Assembly: GCA_013331935.1 (NCBI GenBank)
Contig: DUFN01000013.1
Span: 18,945 to 52,556 of the forward strand
Source: Nanobdellota archaeon
GTDB lineage: Archaea; Nanobdellota; Nanobdellia; UBA10117
DNA: 33,612 nt
Reading direction: 5' to 3'
Part shown: positions 1 through 9,007 of the stretch, piece after piece
Position numbering within the stretch: position 1 is the stretch's first letter
Layout: each line of letters starts with the position of its first letter
Made by a program: the position numbers and the translations under genes
The notes under the pieces: model-generated
What the model was told of the DNA's origin: nothing
Databases searched by the model: none
Seen by the model: only the letters and a program-made list of their open reading frames with translations

Positions 1-5
1 AGGCC

Positions 6-407
6 ATGGCAGAAGAATTTGAAGTAGGAAGCCCTCTCGGACAGCTGAAGCGCCAGCTCAGAGATTTAAAAACAAACTTATCGCCAGCCATCGCAAACGA
101 ACAGCTTGATTCGATTGCCCAGAGGCTTACAAACATAGAGAATAATTTCAACAGCCTTATTGATGTTCTAAAGCAGGCCAGCCAGGCAGTAGAAGAAGAT
201 TCGGACATTAAAAACAAAGTCAATGAGATTTCAGAACAGAATAAAGTTCTAATTGAGGCTGTAAATGAACTGCTGAAATTACTGACAACTGTTTTCAAAA
301 CAAAAGATTTCAACCCGCAACAAAAAACAGAATACCAAGAACCAAAAACAGAATTGCATCCAAAACTGCAGGCAGGCATGCCTATTTCGTACCAGAGGAC
401 GAGATGA
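6..407 (+). CDS. Coiled-coil protein at the head of the pilus operon
   Basis: A 133-aa soluble, highly charged protein with no signal peptide or membrane segment. Residues about 5-100 are rich in Leu/Ile heptads and Glu/Lys/Gln, as in a coiled coil, and the tail is Pro/Gln/Lys-rich and probably disordered. Its stop overlaps the ATG of the next pilin gene (ATGA), so the two are translationally coupled and it probably belongs to the type IV pilus operon. I do not recognise a family; a cytoplasmic accessory of the pilus machine is an inference from position only. The ATG lies five bases inside the window, so a longer N terminus or an upstream promoter cannot be judged. Confidence 0.7.
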   Translation: MAEEFEVGSPLGQLKRQLRDLKTNLSPAIANEQLDSIAQRLTNIENNFNSLIDVLKQASQAVEEDSDIKNKVNEISEQNKVLIEAVNELLKLLTTVFKTKDFNPQQKTEYQEPKTELHPKLQAGMPISYQRTR

Positions 408-988
408 ATTTCGCAGACATAACAAAAATATTATCGTTTAAAAAAAGCCGTAAAGCAATTACTCCAATCATCGCAATTATTTTGCTATTAATGATGACTG
501 TCGCAGCTGCTGGCGCAGCATTTTTCTGGCTTACAAGAATACAAGGACAGCTTCAGGGCGGTACAGAAAGTTATCAGGGCAGGGTTTTCGAAGGCATGGC
601 ATCTGACATTGTAATTGTTGATGCAGATTACAGTACATCATCAGAAAACCTGACAATTTATTTTCACAACATAGGCAACAGGCGGATTCCGATTAACAAA
701 GAGAGTATAAGCAGTTCTGCCCTGACAACAACTTGGATTCTGAGGGATGCGGATTCAATAGTAGTTTGCGCAACAGATTGGAGTGGCTCGCCAACAACGC
801 AGGCCACCTGTTCGTCAGGCTGCGGAACAAGCAATTCGGTTTACATTGAAGTCGGGCAGATGAAAGCAGTAACGCTGACGACAGCAGGCACAACGTGCGA
901 CATATCCAGCCAGGGTTCTGGCAAGGAATTTAATTTTGTAGTGGACTTTTCTGGCAAGACAACTTCGGGCGGAAGCTTCATCAGCTAA
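404..988 (+). CDS. Archaeal type IV pilin-like protein
   Basis: A 194-aa pilin. A basic leader (residues 10-20, KKSRKA) is followed by ITPIIAIILLLMMTVAAAG, the hydrophobic helix typical of archaeal type IV pilins with class III signal peptides (DUF1628/PF07790-like). Cleavage by a prepilin peptidase just before ITP is expected from the family. The outer part is Ser/Thr/Gly-rich with four Cys (two in a CSSGC cluster), suggesting disulfides. It starts on the ATG that overlaps the previous stop. The next gene encodes a clear paralogue (both end in DFSGKT...GSFI), so this is a tandem pilin duplication. Whether it is the major or a minor pilin cannot be told. Confidence 0.85.
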   Translation: MNFADITKILSFKKSRKAITPIIAIILLLMMTVAAAGAAFFWLTRIQGQLQGGTESYQGRVFEGMASDIVIVDADYSTSSENLTIYFHNIGNRRIPINKESISSSALTTTWILRDADSIVVCATDWSGSPTTQATCSSGCGTSNSVYIEVGQMKAVTLTTAGTTCDISSQGSGKEFNFVVDFSGKTTSGGSFIS

Positions 989-994
989 AATGAA

Positions 995-1537
995 ATGGTT
1001 TCGGCAAGAAAAAACAAGAAAGGATTGACACCGATAATAGCAACAATACTTTTGCTTATGATGGCCGTTTCAGCAGCAGCAGGCATGTTCTACTGGCTGT
1101 CCAGAGTGCAGGGCCAGCAGCAGGGTTCGATAGAATCTGTGCAGACAAAAATGTTTAGCGATTTAACGTCGTCTGTTGATGTCGTTGATGCAGATTATAA
1201 TGATACGACACAGGTATTGGATTTGTATTTGCAAAATTCAGGCAACAGTAAAATTCTGCTTGACAATTCCACAGCCACTCCAACAACGCAGTGGATTTTA
1301 TTTGATGCTGCGCAAAGGGCGATATGCGCAACAGATTGGCATGGTGGAAGCGGTGCGCCGGCATGCATGCTGAATTGCGCAGAAAATTCAACAATCGCCG
1401 TGGGGCAGATAAGGCAAGTACGCCTTAACCTCACATTAGGCGGCTGTTCTGTGCGTTCGCAGGCAAATGGAACTGTGCTGGCATTTCAAATAGACTTCTC
1501 TGGCAAGACAAAGACTGCTGGAAGTTTTATTAAGTAA
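995..1537 (+). CDS. Archaeal type IV pilin-like protein, paralogue of the preceding gene
   Basis: A 180-aa protein beginning with a short basic leader (RKNKKG) and then LTPIIATILLLMMAVSAAAG, the same class III-type leader and helix as its upstream neighbour. The body shows the same arrangement (VVDADY, CATDW, VGQ, a C-terminal DFSGKT motif), so the pair arose by duplication. It is separated from the upstream stop by only 6 bp. An overlapping ATG at 990 is in another frame and gives only a short ORF. Expected role: structural subunit of an archaeal pilus, exported and processed by a prepilin peptidase that is not encoded in this window. Confidence 0.85.
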   Translation: MVSARKNKKGLTPIIATILLLMMAVSAAAGMFYWLSRVQGQQQGSIESVQTKMFSDLTSSVDVVDADYNDTTQVLDLYLQNSGNSKILLDNSTATPTTQWILFDAAQRAICATDWHGGSGAPACMLNCAENSTIAVGQIRQVRLNLTLGGCSVRSQANGTVLAFQIDFSGKTKTAGSFIK

Positions 1538-1575
1538 ATATTAAATACTCTTTTCTTCAAGCTTATTCGAGGAAA

Positions 1576-3132
1576 ATGGCCAAAGGACTATCGCACATCA
1601 TAGGAATAATTCTTACGCTCATGATAATCATTGCAATTTGCTCAGGGCTTTACTTTTGGTATTTCAGGCTGACTGGCAATCAGATGGGTAATGTGGAACA
1701 ATCAAATGCAGCTTTTGTGGATAAATTGGGCAGCTGCCTCAATGTTGTTGGTTTTCAGCATAATTCAGTTACAAATAAATCAAAAGTAACTCTGCAGAAC
1801 TGCGGAGATAATACGTTAATTGCAGGAGATAATGCAGTCATAGACACTGTGATAGCTTCGCCAGCCAGCTGTTCTTTCAATCTCGATAGAACTACTTGTT
1901 ACGAGTGCCCCCGTACACTTCAGCCAGGGCAGATAGACACATTTACGATTTTATGGCGGTATGCGCCAAACTGCAGAATTAGCACCGACGAAACAGAATT
2001 GCAGTTCACAGTTGATTCGCTGGCCACGAGTTCAGTAAGATTTACTCCTACCGCGAGCGCGTGCACGTCAGAAGTGGCAAAACCAGTAGATATAACAAAT
2101 ACGGGAAGTGATTACGATGCATATTCGCTTTTCATTCTGCTAAATACATCAGCATATATTGCAAATGGCACAATGCGCTCTGATTGCGCAGATTTACGAT
2201 TTTTAGATACAGATCAAACTACGCCACTGGGCTTTTGGATACAAAAAGGGTGCAATGACTGGAAAAATCTCACACAGATATGGGTTAATGTTCCATTTGT
2301 GCCTTACAGTCCAGATATGCCGCGGCGCATATATATGATTTATAATAATTCCGGAAATAGCGTTAGTGGTAGCAATGGCACGAATGCATTTACAATTTAT
2401 GATAATTTTGATGGCAGCAGTGTCAATTCTAATATATGGAATTATACTAATTCGCTTACAGGCCAAATCTATGTTAATAGCAGTTATCTGTATTTGAATT
2501 ACCTGAATGGTTCTGTTAATGCTACTAATACCACTACATCTGCAAACATAACAACTACGCTTGACTTTGGTTATATCATGGATCTCGATGCTGTTTTTTT
2601 AAATTCCACGCCAGACATGGGTGTTACTTATAATTTTAACTGGATGAATGTAGAAGCCGCGGCAGGAGCGAATTTATTCAACCTGGCAACTAATTTTAGC
2701 TCTGCAAACAACAATAGATTTTATGCAAACATAACCGGCGATGCAGGCACTAGCCAGGGATTTATTACGAGCAATCTGTCAGGCCAAAATTTCACAGATC
2801 AATATAGGTATAATTTCTGGAGCAGGGCATTTAATTATCAGGGCGCCGCATGCGTAACATCTATCTGGGCAGAAATGAGGCTGTATGATTCGCTTATATG
2901 CCGTGATGGCAATTGCGGCCAGGGCTACAAAGGCGATGTGCATATCGGCTCTGAAACTGATGCAGGCAGGCTATTCTGCGATACTGCGCTCTATGCCAAT
3001 AAAAAGTTAAAGCTTACAGTTACGGCTAGTGGCGGAACTATGCGTCTGGATTGGTTTAACATACGGCCATATCACTTTCCATACGTAACTTATACTCTTG
3101 GAACTCCGCAATGCCTGCGAAATCAGGGTTAA
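1576..3132 (+). CDS. Pilin-like protein with DUF2341/concanavalin-like outer region
   Basis: A 518-aa surface protein. The N terminus (AKG, then LSHIIGIILTLMIIIAICSG) is a class III-type pilin leader and helix. Residues about 60-160 form a Cys-containing beta region. Residues about 165-260 resemble DUF2341 (a DLRFLD segment, an IWVNVPF strand and an IYMIYNNSGN end). The rest (about 265-515) is Asn/Ser/Thr-rich and looks like a concanavalin-like beta sandwich. The fusion suggests a pilus-tip or adhesive subunit (inference). A GAGG ribosome site lies at 1569-1572 and an AT-rich possible TATA at 1538-1547. Many N-x-S/T sequons occur. It is far longer than a normal archaeal pilin (100-200 aa). 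Confidence 0.75.
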   Translation: MAKGLSHIIGIILTLMIIIAICSGLYFWYFRLTGNQMGNVEQSNAAFVDKLGSCLNVVGFQHNSVTNKSKVTLQNCGDNTLIAGDNAVIDTVIASPASCSFNLDRTTCYECPRTLQPGQIDTFTILWRYAPNCRISTDETELQFTVDSLATSSVRFTPTASACTSEVAKPVDITNTGSDYDAYSLFILLNTSAYIANGTMRSDCADLRFLDTDQTTPLGFWIQKGCNDWKNLTQIWVNVPFVPYSPDMPRRIYMIYNNSGNSVSGSNGTNAFTIYDNFDGSSVNSNIWNYTNSLTGQIYVNSSYLYLNYLNGSVNATNTTTSANITTTLDFGYIMDLDAVFLNSTPDMGVTYNFNWMNVEAAAGANLFNLATNFSSANNNRFYANITGDAGTSQGFITSNLSGQNFTDQYRYNFWSRAFNYQGAACVTSIWAEMRLYDSLICRDGNCGQGYKGDVHIGSETDAGRLFCDTALYANKKLKLTVTASGGTMRLDWFNIRPYHFPYVTYTLGTPQCLRNQG

Positions 3133-3138
3133 CCGCAC

Positions 3139-3714
3139 ATGAAAAAAGCGCAAGAAACACTCATTGGCTTCCTAATGCTAGTAATGATCGGCCTCGCCAT
3201 CATGACAATGGTCTTTGGCTGGGCATGGCCAGCTATACAGAAAGCGCAGAATATGGATGAAGCCATGAGATTAGAAAACAGGATGATAGAACTCCACAAT
3301 GCAGTCAAGAAAGCAGCAAGCGAGCAGGGCATGCTTACAGTCCCTTTCACAATAAAGAAAGGCATGCTTTACCTCGATAACAATAATTCAATCGTGATGA
3401 AATCGTTCATAGACCTTCCGCAGGTATTTCAAGAGCAGACTGTTTTCGGAAATAAAACAATGCTGGGTGTGCTTGGTTCAGATGAACCTGGCTATCTTCT
3501 CAAGCGCGGAGCTGTCGAGTTTGAACTCCACTATATAAATCTAAATAATACAAATACCGGGAAGTGCTATGGCATAAAATTAATCTCTGGCAATCAAGGC
3601 GCAGCTGGCCGTGGCGAGCACACAGTATTTGTCAAATGGGTGCAGGAAAATTCAACAACAGTTGCAGGGTGTTCATCAACAATCCATGAAGTAGTTAGCA
3701 TAAATATAGAATAA
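3139..3714 (+). CDS. Membrane-anchored pseudopilin-like protein
   Basis: A 191-aa protein with a very short N terminus (MKKAQETLIG) leading directly into a hydrophobic helix to about residue 32, then a helical stretch (about 36-62) and a beta-rich extracellular region with C-terminal Cys. The KAQE-type start resembles class III signal sequences, where a Glu near position +5 of the mature pilin matters, so a minor pilin or pseudopilin is likely. The gene is 6 bp after the upstream stop and 1 bp before the next start, firmly inside the pilus operon. I know no named family. Confidence 0.65.
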   Translation: MKKAQETLIGFLMLVMIGLAIMTMVFGWAWPAIQKAQNMDEAMRLENRMIELHNAVKKAASEQGMLTVPFTIKKGMLYLDNNNSIVMKSFIDLPQVFQEQTVFGNKTMLGVLGSDEPGYLLKRGAVEFELHYINLNNTNTGKCYGIKLISGNQGAAGRGEHTVFVKWVQENSTTVAGCSSTIHEVVSINIE

Positions 3715-3715
3715 A

Positions 3716-4147
3716 ATGAAAGCACAGTATAACACAGTTTATGGCATGCTGATAATCGCGCTCTCAATTGCAATTTTAATCGGAATTTTTGTTTTTTCAG
3801 ACAGCATACGCGGAACTGCAACAAAAAATCTCGGCGAAAAAATACTGGACAGCGTTTCAGATAAAATGATCCTGAGTTTGGTTGATATGCGTATTCTTGC
3901 TGAAAAAACCAGCCCGACTCTGCTGGAAAGCTCTGTAAGCATACCGAAAAAAATAGGAGAGCAGGATTACTTTGTGAGGGGAGAAAATAAAACTTTCATA
4001 ATCAGAACTACGGGTTCTAGGTCGCTAATTGTGCAGACAAATATTACAAACATCTGGAACATATCTATCTTCGGAACAGCCGGCTCGCAAGGTGGAAAAA
4101 TAGACCTTAAATATAATGTTTCCAGCTCGACTGTGATGATTAGTTAA
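3716..4147 (+). CDS. Small anchored pilus-operon protein
   Basis: A 143-aa protein with one N-terminal membrane helix (about residues 8-27) preceded by MKAQYN, similar in layout to the upstream pseudopilin. The remainder is predicted extracellular, with N-x-S/T sequons near the C terminus. Its start follows the preceding stop by one base, so it is co-transcribed. It closes the first part of the operon: an internal TATA box lies just after it, before the secretion ATPase gene. Function is unknown; minor pilin or assembly factor is inferred from position and topology. Confidence 0.6.
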   Translation: MKAQYNTVYGMLIIALSIAILIGIFVFSDSIRGTATKNLGEKILDSVSDKMILSLVDMRILAEKTSPTLLESSVSIPKKIGEQDYFVRGENKTFIIRTTGSRSLIVQTNITNIWNISIFGTAGSQGGKIDLKYNVSSSTVMIS

Positions 4148-4154
4148 TCAGCAA

Positions 4155-4163
4155 ATATATAAA
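4155..4163 (+). promoter_or_regulatory. TATA box for the pilus ATPase gene
   Basis: ATATATAAA centred about 27 nt before the GTG at 4186. This predicts transcription starting at or a few bases before the start codon. Confidence 0.5.
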
Positions 4164-4185
4164 CACCTTTTGACAGTTTTAAGCT

Positions 4186-5976
4186 GTGGCCATGGGCATC
4201 TCTAAAGTTCTAAAAAAGGCAGGCAGGCTCCTGAGTGAAAAGGCAGGCACAGCCAGCCCGCTAGAGCGCAGGCAGGAATACAAAGAAACCCGAGACATTT
4301 CAAAAGAAGCCGCGCCAAAAGCACAATCTGAGCAGAGCCCAGATGCATCTAATACTAAAGGCCCTTCGGAATTGGAAGAAGACCTGCTTCACGCAGAATC
4401 AAATATTGGTTCGAAAAGGATAGTCCTGCCGAAAATATCAGAGCATACAACGCGCGCAAAAACAGATGTCAATGAAAGTGCCAGAACAGTCAGCGAAGTT
4501 TATCCGCTAATAACAACTAACTGGAAGGAAAATAAATACACGCTAGCCAGCGCAGATATTCACTTTAATCCAATTCTAAACCAGCTCATTTACAATGTTC
4601 TTGAGCCAGCCATATCAAAAGAGCAGAAAGAACTTGTGCTAAAGACAATAGAAATGCTCCATGACAAATTAGAAATAGATTTTTCAAAACTCACAGAGAA
4701 AAAAGAAATTTATGATTATGTTGATGACCAAGTTGACGATATTTGGGAATATCTTAACTACAAGCCAGGTGAAGAGGAATCACTGAAGTTGAAGTACCAT
4801 ATTTATAAAGAAGTCATAGGGCTTGGAAAAATCGAGCCGATAATGCGCGACAACCAGATAGAAGATATCAGCTGTGATGGCATTGGCCTGCCGATTTATA
4901 TTTTCCACAGAAATTCAATGTACGGCGAAATGCCGACAAATATCTGGTTTGATAGCAAGGATGAGCTTGACGGCTTTGTAATGAAGCTGGCCCAGAAGAC
5001 AGGAAAAACTGTTTCAGTTGCAGAGCCTCTCCTTGATTCTGCCCTGCCCGACGGAAGCAGAATCCAAATAACTTATGGCACAGACATAGCGCGGAAAGGC
5101 TCGAATTTTTCTATTAGAAAGTTCTTCAAAGTGCCTCTGACAGTAATAGACCTTGTAAATTATGGAACTGCAGATGCGCTGACGCTTGCTTACTTGTGGC
5201 TAGCCATCGAAGAACAGCAGTCAATCCTTGTGGCAGGCACAACTGCAGTCGGAAAAACAACTTTCCTTAACAGCATTGCGCAGTTCATCAGGCCCAGCGC
5301 AAAAATAGTTTCAATTGAAGACACTTCAGAACTGAATATCGCACATACAAACTGGACTCCCCAGGTTGCAAGGACGGGCTTTGGGCCGAAAAAATACGGC
5401 GAAATCTCTATGTTCGACCTTCTGAAAGCAGCCCTGCGTCAGAGGCCAGATTACATTATAGTGGGTGAAGTCAGAGGGCGCGAAGCCTCGGTTCTGTTTC
5501 AGGCAATGGCCACAGGCCACGCAAGCCTATCAACAATCCACGCAGACAATATCAGCGCAGTGATTGATAGATTAACAACAAGGCCTATTGATCTGCCAGC
5601 ATCGCTTTTAGAAAACCTTGATTTGATAATTTTCCTGGACAAAGCACAGCGGAAGGGAAGATTAGTAAGAAAGGTTGGGCAGATTATTGAAGTTGAAGGC
5701 TATGACAGGGACAAACAGCAGCTGAAAACAAATGAGTCATTCCACTGGGTGCCCGCGAGCGATGAATTCGTGCCGAGAAATTCGCTCCTCTTGCAAAAAA
5801 TAGCATCAAAGCACGGATGGACTGATGATGAGGTAAAAGAAGAGATAATGCGACGGGCAAGTGTTCTTGGATGGCTTCAGAACAAAAAGCTCCATGAGTT
5901 CAAGGATGTTGCTCAGATTATCAATATGTATTATACTGATCCGAAAAGGCTGGCAAGAATAATGCAAAATGGCTGA
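4186..5976 (+). CDS. Type II/IV secretion (pilus) ATPase, GspE/PilB/FlaI family
   Basis: A 596-aa hexameric motor ATPase for pilus assembly. The first ~110 residues are charged and low-complexity. Residues about 150-330 form the N-terminal domain. Walker A is GTTAVGKT at about residues 352-359, followed by an Asp-box EDTSEL, and the Walker B/His-box region includes PDYIIVGEVRGREA and then GHASLSTIHA. All key ATP-binding residues are present. It sits immediately upstream of two platform-protein genes, overlapping the first by 8 bp, which is the normal order in archaeal pilus operons. The GTG at 4186 and the ATG at 4192 are both possible; the TATA spacing favours 4186. No FlaH-like or other archaellum genes are present, so this is a pilus, not an archaellum, set. 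Confidence 0.93.
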   Translation: MAMGISKVLKKAGRLLSEKAGTASPLERRQEYKETRDISKEAAPKAQSEQSPDASNTKGPSELEEDLLHAESNIGSKRIVLPKISEHTTRAKTDVNESARTVSEVYPLITTNWKENKYTLASADIHFNPILNQLIYNVLEPAISKEQKELVLKTIEMLHDKLEIDFSKLTEKKEIYDYVDDQVDDIWEYLNYKPGEEESLKLKYHIYKEVIGLGKIEPIMRDNQIEDISCDGIGLPIYIFHRNSMYGEMPTNIWFDSKDELDGFVMKLAQKTGKTVSVAEPLLDSALPDGSRIQITYGTDIARKGSNFSIRKFFKVPLTVIDLVNYGTADALTLAYLWLAIEEQQSILVAGTTAVGKTTFLNSIAQFIRPSAKIVSIEDTSELNIAHTNWTPQVARTGFGPKKYGEISMFDLLKAALRQRPDYIIVGEVRGREASVLFQAMATGHASLSTIHADNISAVIDRLTTRPIDLPASLLENLDLIIFLDKAQRKGRLVRKVGQIIEVEGYDRDKQQLKTNESFHWVPASDEFVPRNSLLLQKIASKHGWTDDEVKEEIMRRASVLGWLQNKKLHEFKDVAQIINMYYTDPKRLARIMQNG

Positions 5977-6841
5977 AATTTACGATCTCGCGCATGAAGT
6001 TTTCGGGAAATATGCAAGGAAGCTTGAGCCATATTCTTCCCAGTTGAGTTTGGACTTAGTTAAGGCGCATATGACTGTTTCGAGGGAGAAATGGCTGTCC
6101 CTTGCCATCTTAGCCACTGTGCTGGCTTTTGGCATCTCTCTTTTGATTGCACTTCCAGCAGGCATCCTGCTTTACGGAATGAAGGCAGGCTCTGTTCTCA
6201 AGCCAATCTTAATAGCAATAGTCTTAGCAGCAGCATCCGGCGCACTTACATTCTACTATCCATCTCTCGTTGTTTCGGAAAGAAAAAAGAAAATAGAAAA
6301 TACAATTGCTTTTGCAACAATTTATATGTCTACTATTTCCCGTTCAGGCTTTCCTCCCCAGCACCTATTCCGGCTTTTGGCGAAATTCAAGGATTACGGC
6401 GAAATTTCAAAAGAAGCTGCATTAATCTCAAGGGATGTAGAGTTGTTCGGTGTTGACCTGCCCACTGCAATGACAAAAGCAATAGCGCGCTCTCCTTCTG
6501 CTGACTGGACAGAACTGCTGGCTGGCCTGAGGACTGCAATAACAATCGGTGGAGATCTCGGCGCATTTCTGGAGGAAAAAGCAAAAGGGTTTGTGGCAGA
6601 TTACAAGCGCAGGCTTCAGGATTTCAGCAACCTCCTATCAATCCTTATCGAAGTTTACATAACATTAGTAATTGTCGGCGCAGTATTTTTCATAGTAACA
6701 ACATCAATCATAGTTGCAATCGGTGGCATGTCAACATATACGCTGAAAATTATGAATTTTGCAATGATAATTATCGGAATACCACTGCTTACAGGCGCAT
6801 TCATACTAATAATTAAAGGAGTGTCGCCGATGGCAGATTAA
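5969..6841 (+). CDS. Pilus platform protein, type II secretion F (GspF/TadC) family
   Basis: A 290-aa membrane protein. A soluble ~40-aa N terminus is followed by two membrane helices (about 42-63 and 68-92). The cytoplasmic helical domain typical of T2SSF proteins (about 95-215) contains the TISRSGFPPQHLF and LGAFLEEKA segments. Two C-terminal helices span about 222-250 and 260-285. It should form the inner-membrane platform with the ATPase encoded just upstream. It overlaps the ATPase gene by 8 bp and is 1 bp from the next platform gene. Confidence 0.88.
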   Translation: MAEIYDLAHEVFGKYARKLEPYSSQLSLDLVKAHMTVSREKWLSLAILATVLAFGISLLIALPAGILLYGMKAGSVLKPILIAIVLAAASGALTFYYPSLVVSERKKKIENTIAFATIYMSTISRSGFPPQHLFRLLAKFKDYGEISKEAALISRDVELFGVDLPTAMTKAIARSPSADWTELLAGLRTAITIGGDLGAFLEEKAKGFVADYKRRLQDFSNLLSILIEVYITLVIVGAVFFIVTTSIIVAIGGMSTYTLKIMNFAMIIIGIPLLTGAFILIIKGVSPMAD

Positions 6842-6842
6842 A

Positions 6843-8033
6843 ATGAAGCTGATTGAAAAACTCGAGAAGATGGGCCTACCTTTGTTCAAAGAGCTCGGAA
6901 AAGATATGCTTGGCTTTAACAAGGACAAGCTGAAGACTACTTTAGTTTTACTGCCTCTGCCATTCATTCTTGCGCTGATTCTATTTTTGCTGAAAATACA
7001 GAGCACAACAATCGTAGCGGTTTTTGCAATTGCATTAGTTGCTGTGCTGATGCCTTACTTAGCATACGGCTTTTTGGAATTCAAGGAAATAACGCAGGCA
7101 GAGGAAGGCTATCCTGGCTTTCTCAGGGACCTTGCGCAGGCAATTTCATCTGGCATGACAATTCCGCAGGCCCTCCAGACAACAGCGCATGCAAGATATG
7201 GCGTGCTTACAAAGTATGTCCAGAAACTGAATAATTGGGTTTCGATAGGTATACCATTCCCAGATGCGTGGAGAAAATTCACAGGCGCGCTGGAAAAGTC
7301 AAGCATGATTAAGCGCATTAATGGAATTGTCCTGGAAGCTTTTGTGGCTGGCGGGCAGATGGGCGCGGTATTGAGCTCTCTTGCAACAGATGTTATTCTG
7401 CTGAAACGAATCGAAGAAGACAAAAAATCAGCTGCGCAGCAGCATGTAATTGTTATGTATATTATATTTTTCATATTCCTCGGCATTATTGCAGGCCTTT
7501 ACAAAATACTAATCCCCATACTTTATATTCAGAAAATCGGCGCGTTTTCAGGAATATCTCTACGCCCTGGCGAAGAATTATCTATTGATTATTTCAAGAA
7601 CTTGTTTTTTGCAATGGCATTGATACAATCTGCATGCATGGGTTTAATAGCTGGGCAAATCAGCGAGGAAAAACTAATTGCAGGACTAAAACATGTTGTT
7701 GTCATGATTGCTATAGCAATTTTCACATTCTTTACGCTGATTTATCCTGCATCGCTGGCATTGGAAGTCCATGTCTTCCCAGAAACGCCGGGAATAGGGC
7801 AGAACATTGCAGTTACGGGAACTTTGCAGATGGAGTCTGCAGCCTCGTCTGGGGCAACTATTGAAATTATCGGCCCCAGCAGGGAAATCCAGCAATTAAT
7901 GGCAGACTCGCAGGGAGAATTCACAACACTTTTCAAAGCCCCGCTGCGGCCAGGCTCATACTCCATAGTCATCACAGCAAATTACCGCGGAGAAACAGAT
8001 TCAAAAACAGTATGGGTGAATGTGGGAGGATAA
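6843..8033 (+). CDS. Second pilus platform protein with C-terminal extracellular beta domain
   Basis: A 396-aa T2SSF/TadC-type protein. Membrane helices span about 32-50 and 56-80. The T2SSF core (about 90-205) includes the SSGMTIPQAL and FVAGGQMG segments, and three or more helices follow to about residue 310. Residues about 312-396 are a soluble beta-rich domain with Ig/carboxypeptidase-regulatory-like character (VTGTL, SGATIEIIGP, GEFTTLF, PGSYSIVITA, KTVWVNVGG), predicted outside the cell. T2SSF proteins normally end in a membrane helix, so this added domain is unusual. Two platform proteins in tandem match other archaeal Tad-like systems. Confidence 0.85.
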   Translation: MKLIEKLEKMGLPLFKELGKDMLGFNKDKLKTTLVLLPLPFILALILFLLKIQSTTIVAVFAIALVAVLMPYLAYGFLEFKEITQAEEGYPGFLRDLAQAISSGMTIPQALQTTAHARYGVLTKYVQKLNNWVSIGIPFPDAWRKFTGALEKSSMIKRINGIVLEAFVAGGQMGAVLSSLATDVILLKRIEEDKKSAAQQHVIVMYIIFFIFLGIIAGLYKILIPILYIQKIGAFSGISLRPGEELSIDYFKNLFFAMALIQSACMGLIAGQISEEKLIAGLKHVVVMIAIAIFTFFTLIYPASLALEVHVFPETPGIGQNIAVTGTLQMESAASSGATIEIIGPSREIQQLMADSQGEFTTLFKAPLRPGSYSIVITANYRGETDSKTVWVNVGG

Positions 8034-8035
8034 AA

Positions 8036-9007
8036 TTGAAAAAAGCGCAGGCCTTCACAGAATATATCATTGCTTTTTTTATATTTATGGCGGTCGTAGT
8101 CCTCCTATTCACAGCTTTTTTTGGCAGAAACCAGCCGGAAGCGCAGAAAATCACAGAGCAGAGCTCAAGCATGCTTGCCCAGGCTCTTGCAAGGATTGCT
8201 TTTGAGACTTCTGGAGAAAGCAATGCAGGAAGTGCTGACTGGCAGAGCAATTGCAATTCAACTACTGCTGCCAATACCAAACAAATTGGTTTGGCAACAC
8301 AAGGGCATTCATTTCTGGTGCCTGCGAGCAAGCTGGACTGTTATAGTGGTATATCTCCAGTTTCAACAAGCAGTTTGTTTCTTGGCTCTGCAGGCGGAGA
8401 TGTTAGAACCGCATATTTCATGAGCATAATTCCCGCACATGTTGGCCCTTCTGGTTGCTCTAATGCATATACAACAACGCCAGAAGCATTTTCAGGAATA
8501 TGCAACCGCATGTCAGTCGGTGCAATGTATTTCAGCTTCGGCAATACCTTGCGAAGTGCTGAATTAAGAATGAAGGTCTTCTTTCCAAATGCAACAATAA
8601 CAATAGTAAATAACGCGTTTGAAGCAAATGATTCTATAAATAGCACCATTGTAGATGGCGGAATGGATTTAGATGTTGACGCCTTTGTTACTACGACAGA
8701 CAGAGATAGGTTTCAAGTCACTTTTCCATCTGCAGACATGGCATACATAAAATCTTTTTCTTACAGGTATTCTGATGGCGCGAACGTAGGTAATTTCACG
8801 CTAAGTAATGCAACTGATTTTTACGACAGACAGTTAGAAAGCTCAGAAACAACAGCAACTTCAACGCCAGCCACAACATTTTTCGCACCGGAAAATAAAA
8901 AATATGGTGAATCAAGACGGTATATTTTAATTAATGGCACTGATGGCCTGCTGTACCCAGCATTAATATCTTTGAGGACTGCGAAATCGCAGATAGTTGC
9001 GCGATGA
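8036..9007 (+). CDS. Class III-signal minor pilin-like protein (TTG start)
   Basis: I place the start at TTG 8036, giving MKKAQAFTEYII. A strong GGGAGG site lies at 8024-8029 with good spacing, and the mature-like KAQAFTEYI followed by a hydrophobic helix is a textbook class III pilin signal. The in-frame ATG at 8012 would add eight charged residues encoded inside the upstream gene. The product is 323 aa with one N-terminal membrane helix and a large Ser/Thr-rich outer region containing several Cys and N-x-S/T sequons. Role: probably a minor or adhesive pilin. It overlaps the next gene by 4 bp (ATGA). Confidence 0.75.
   Translation: MKKAQAFTEYIIAFFIFMAVVVLLFTAFFGRNQPEAQKITEQSSSMLAQALARIAFETSGESNAGSADWQSNCNSTTAANTKQIGLATQGHSFLVPASKLDCYSGISPVSTSSLFLGSAGGDVRTAYFMSIIPAHVGPSGCSNAYTTTPEAFSGICNRMSVGAMYFSFGNTLRSAELRMKVFFPNATITIVNNAFEANDSINSTIVDGGMDLDVDAFVTTTDRDRFQVTFPSADMAYIKSFSYRYSDGANVGNFTLSNATDFYDRQLESSETTATSTPATTFFAPENKKYGESRRYILINGTDGLLYPALISLRTAKSQIVAR

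Noticed and set aside
404-5976. Archaellum (flagellum) operon
   Set aside because: There is an ATPase and platform proteins, but no FlaH, FlaG/FlaF-like genes or typical archaellins; the subunits look like adhesive pilins.
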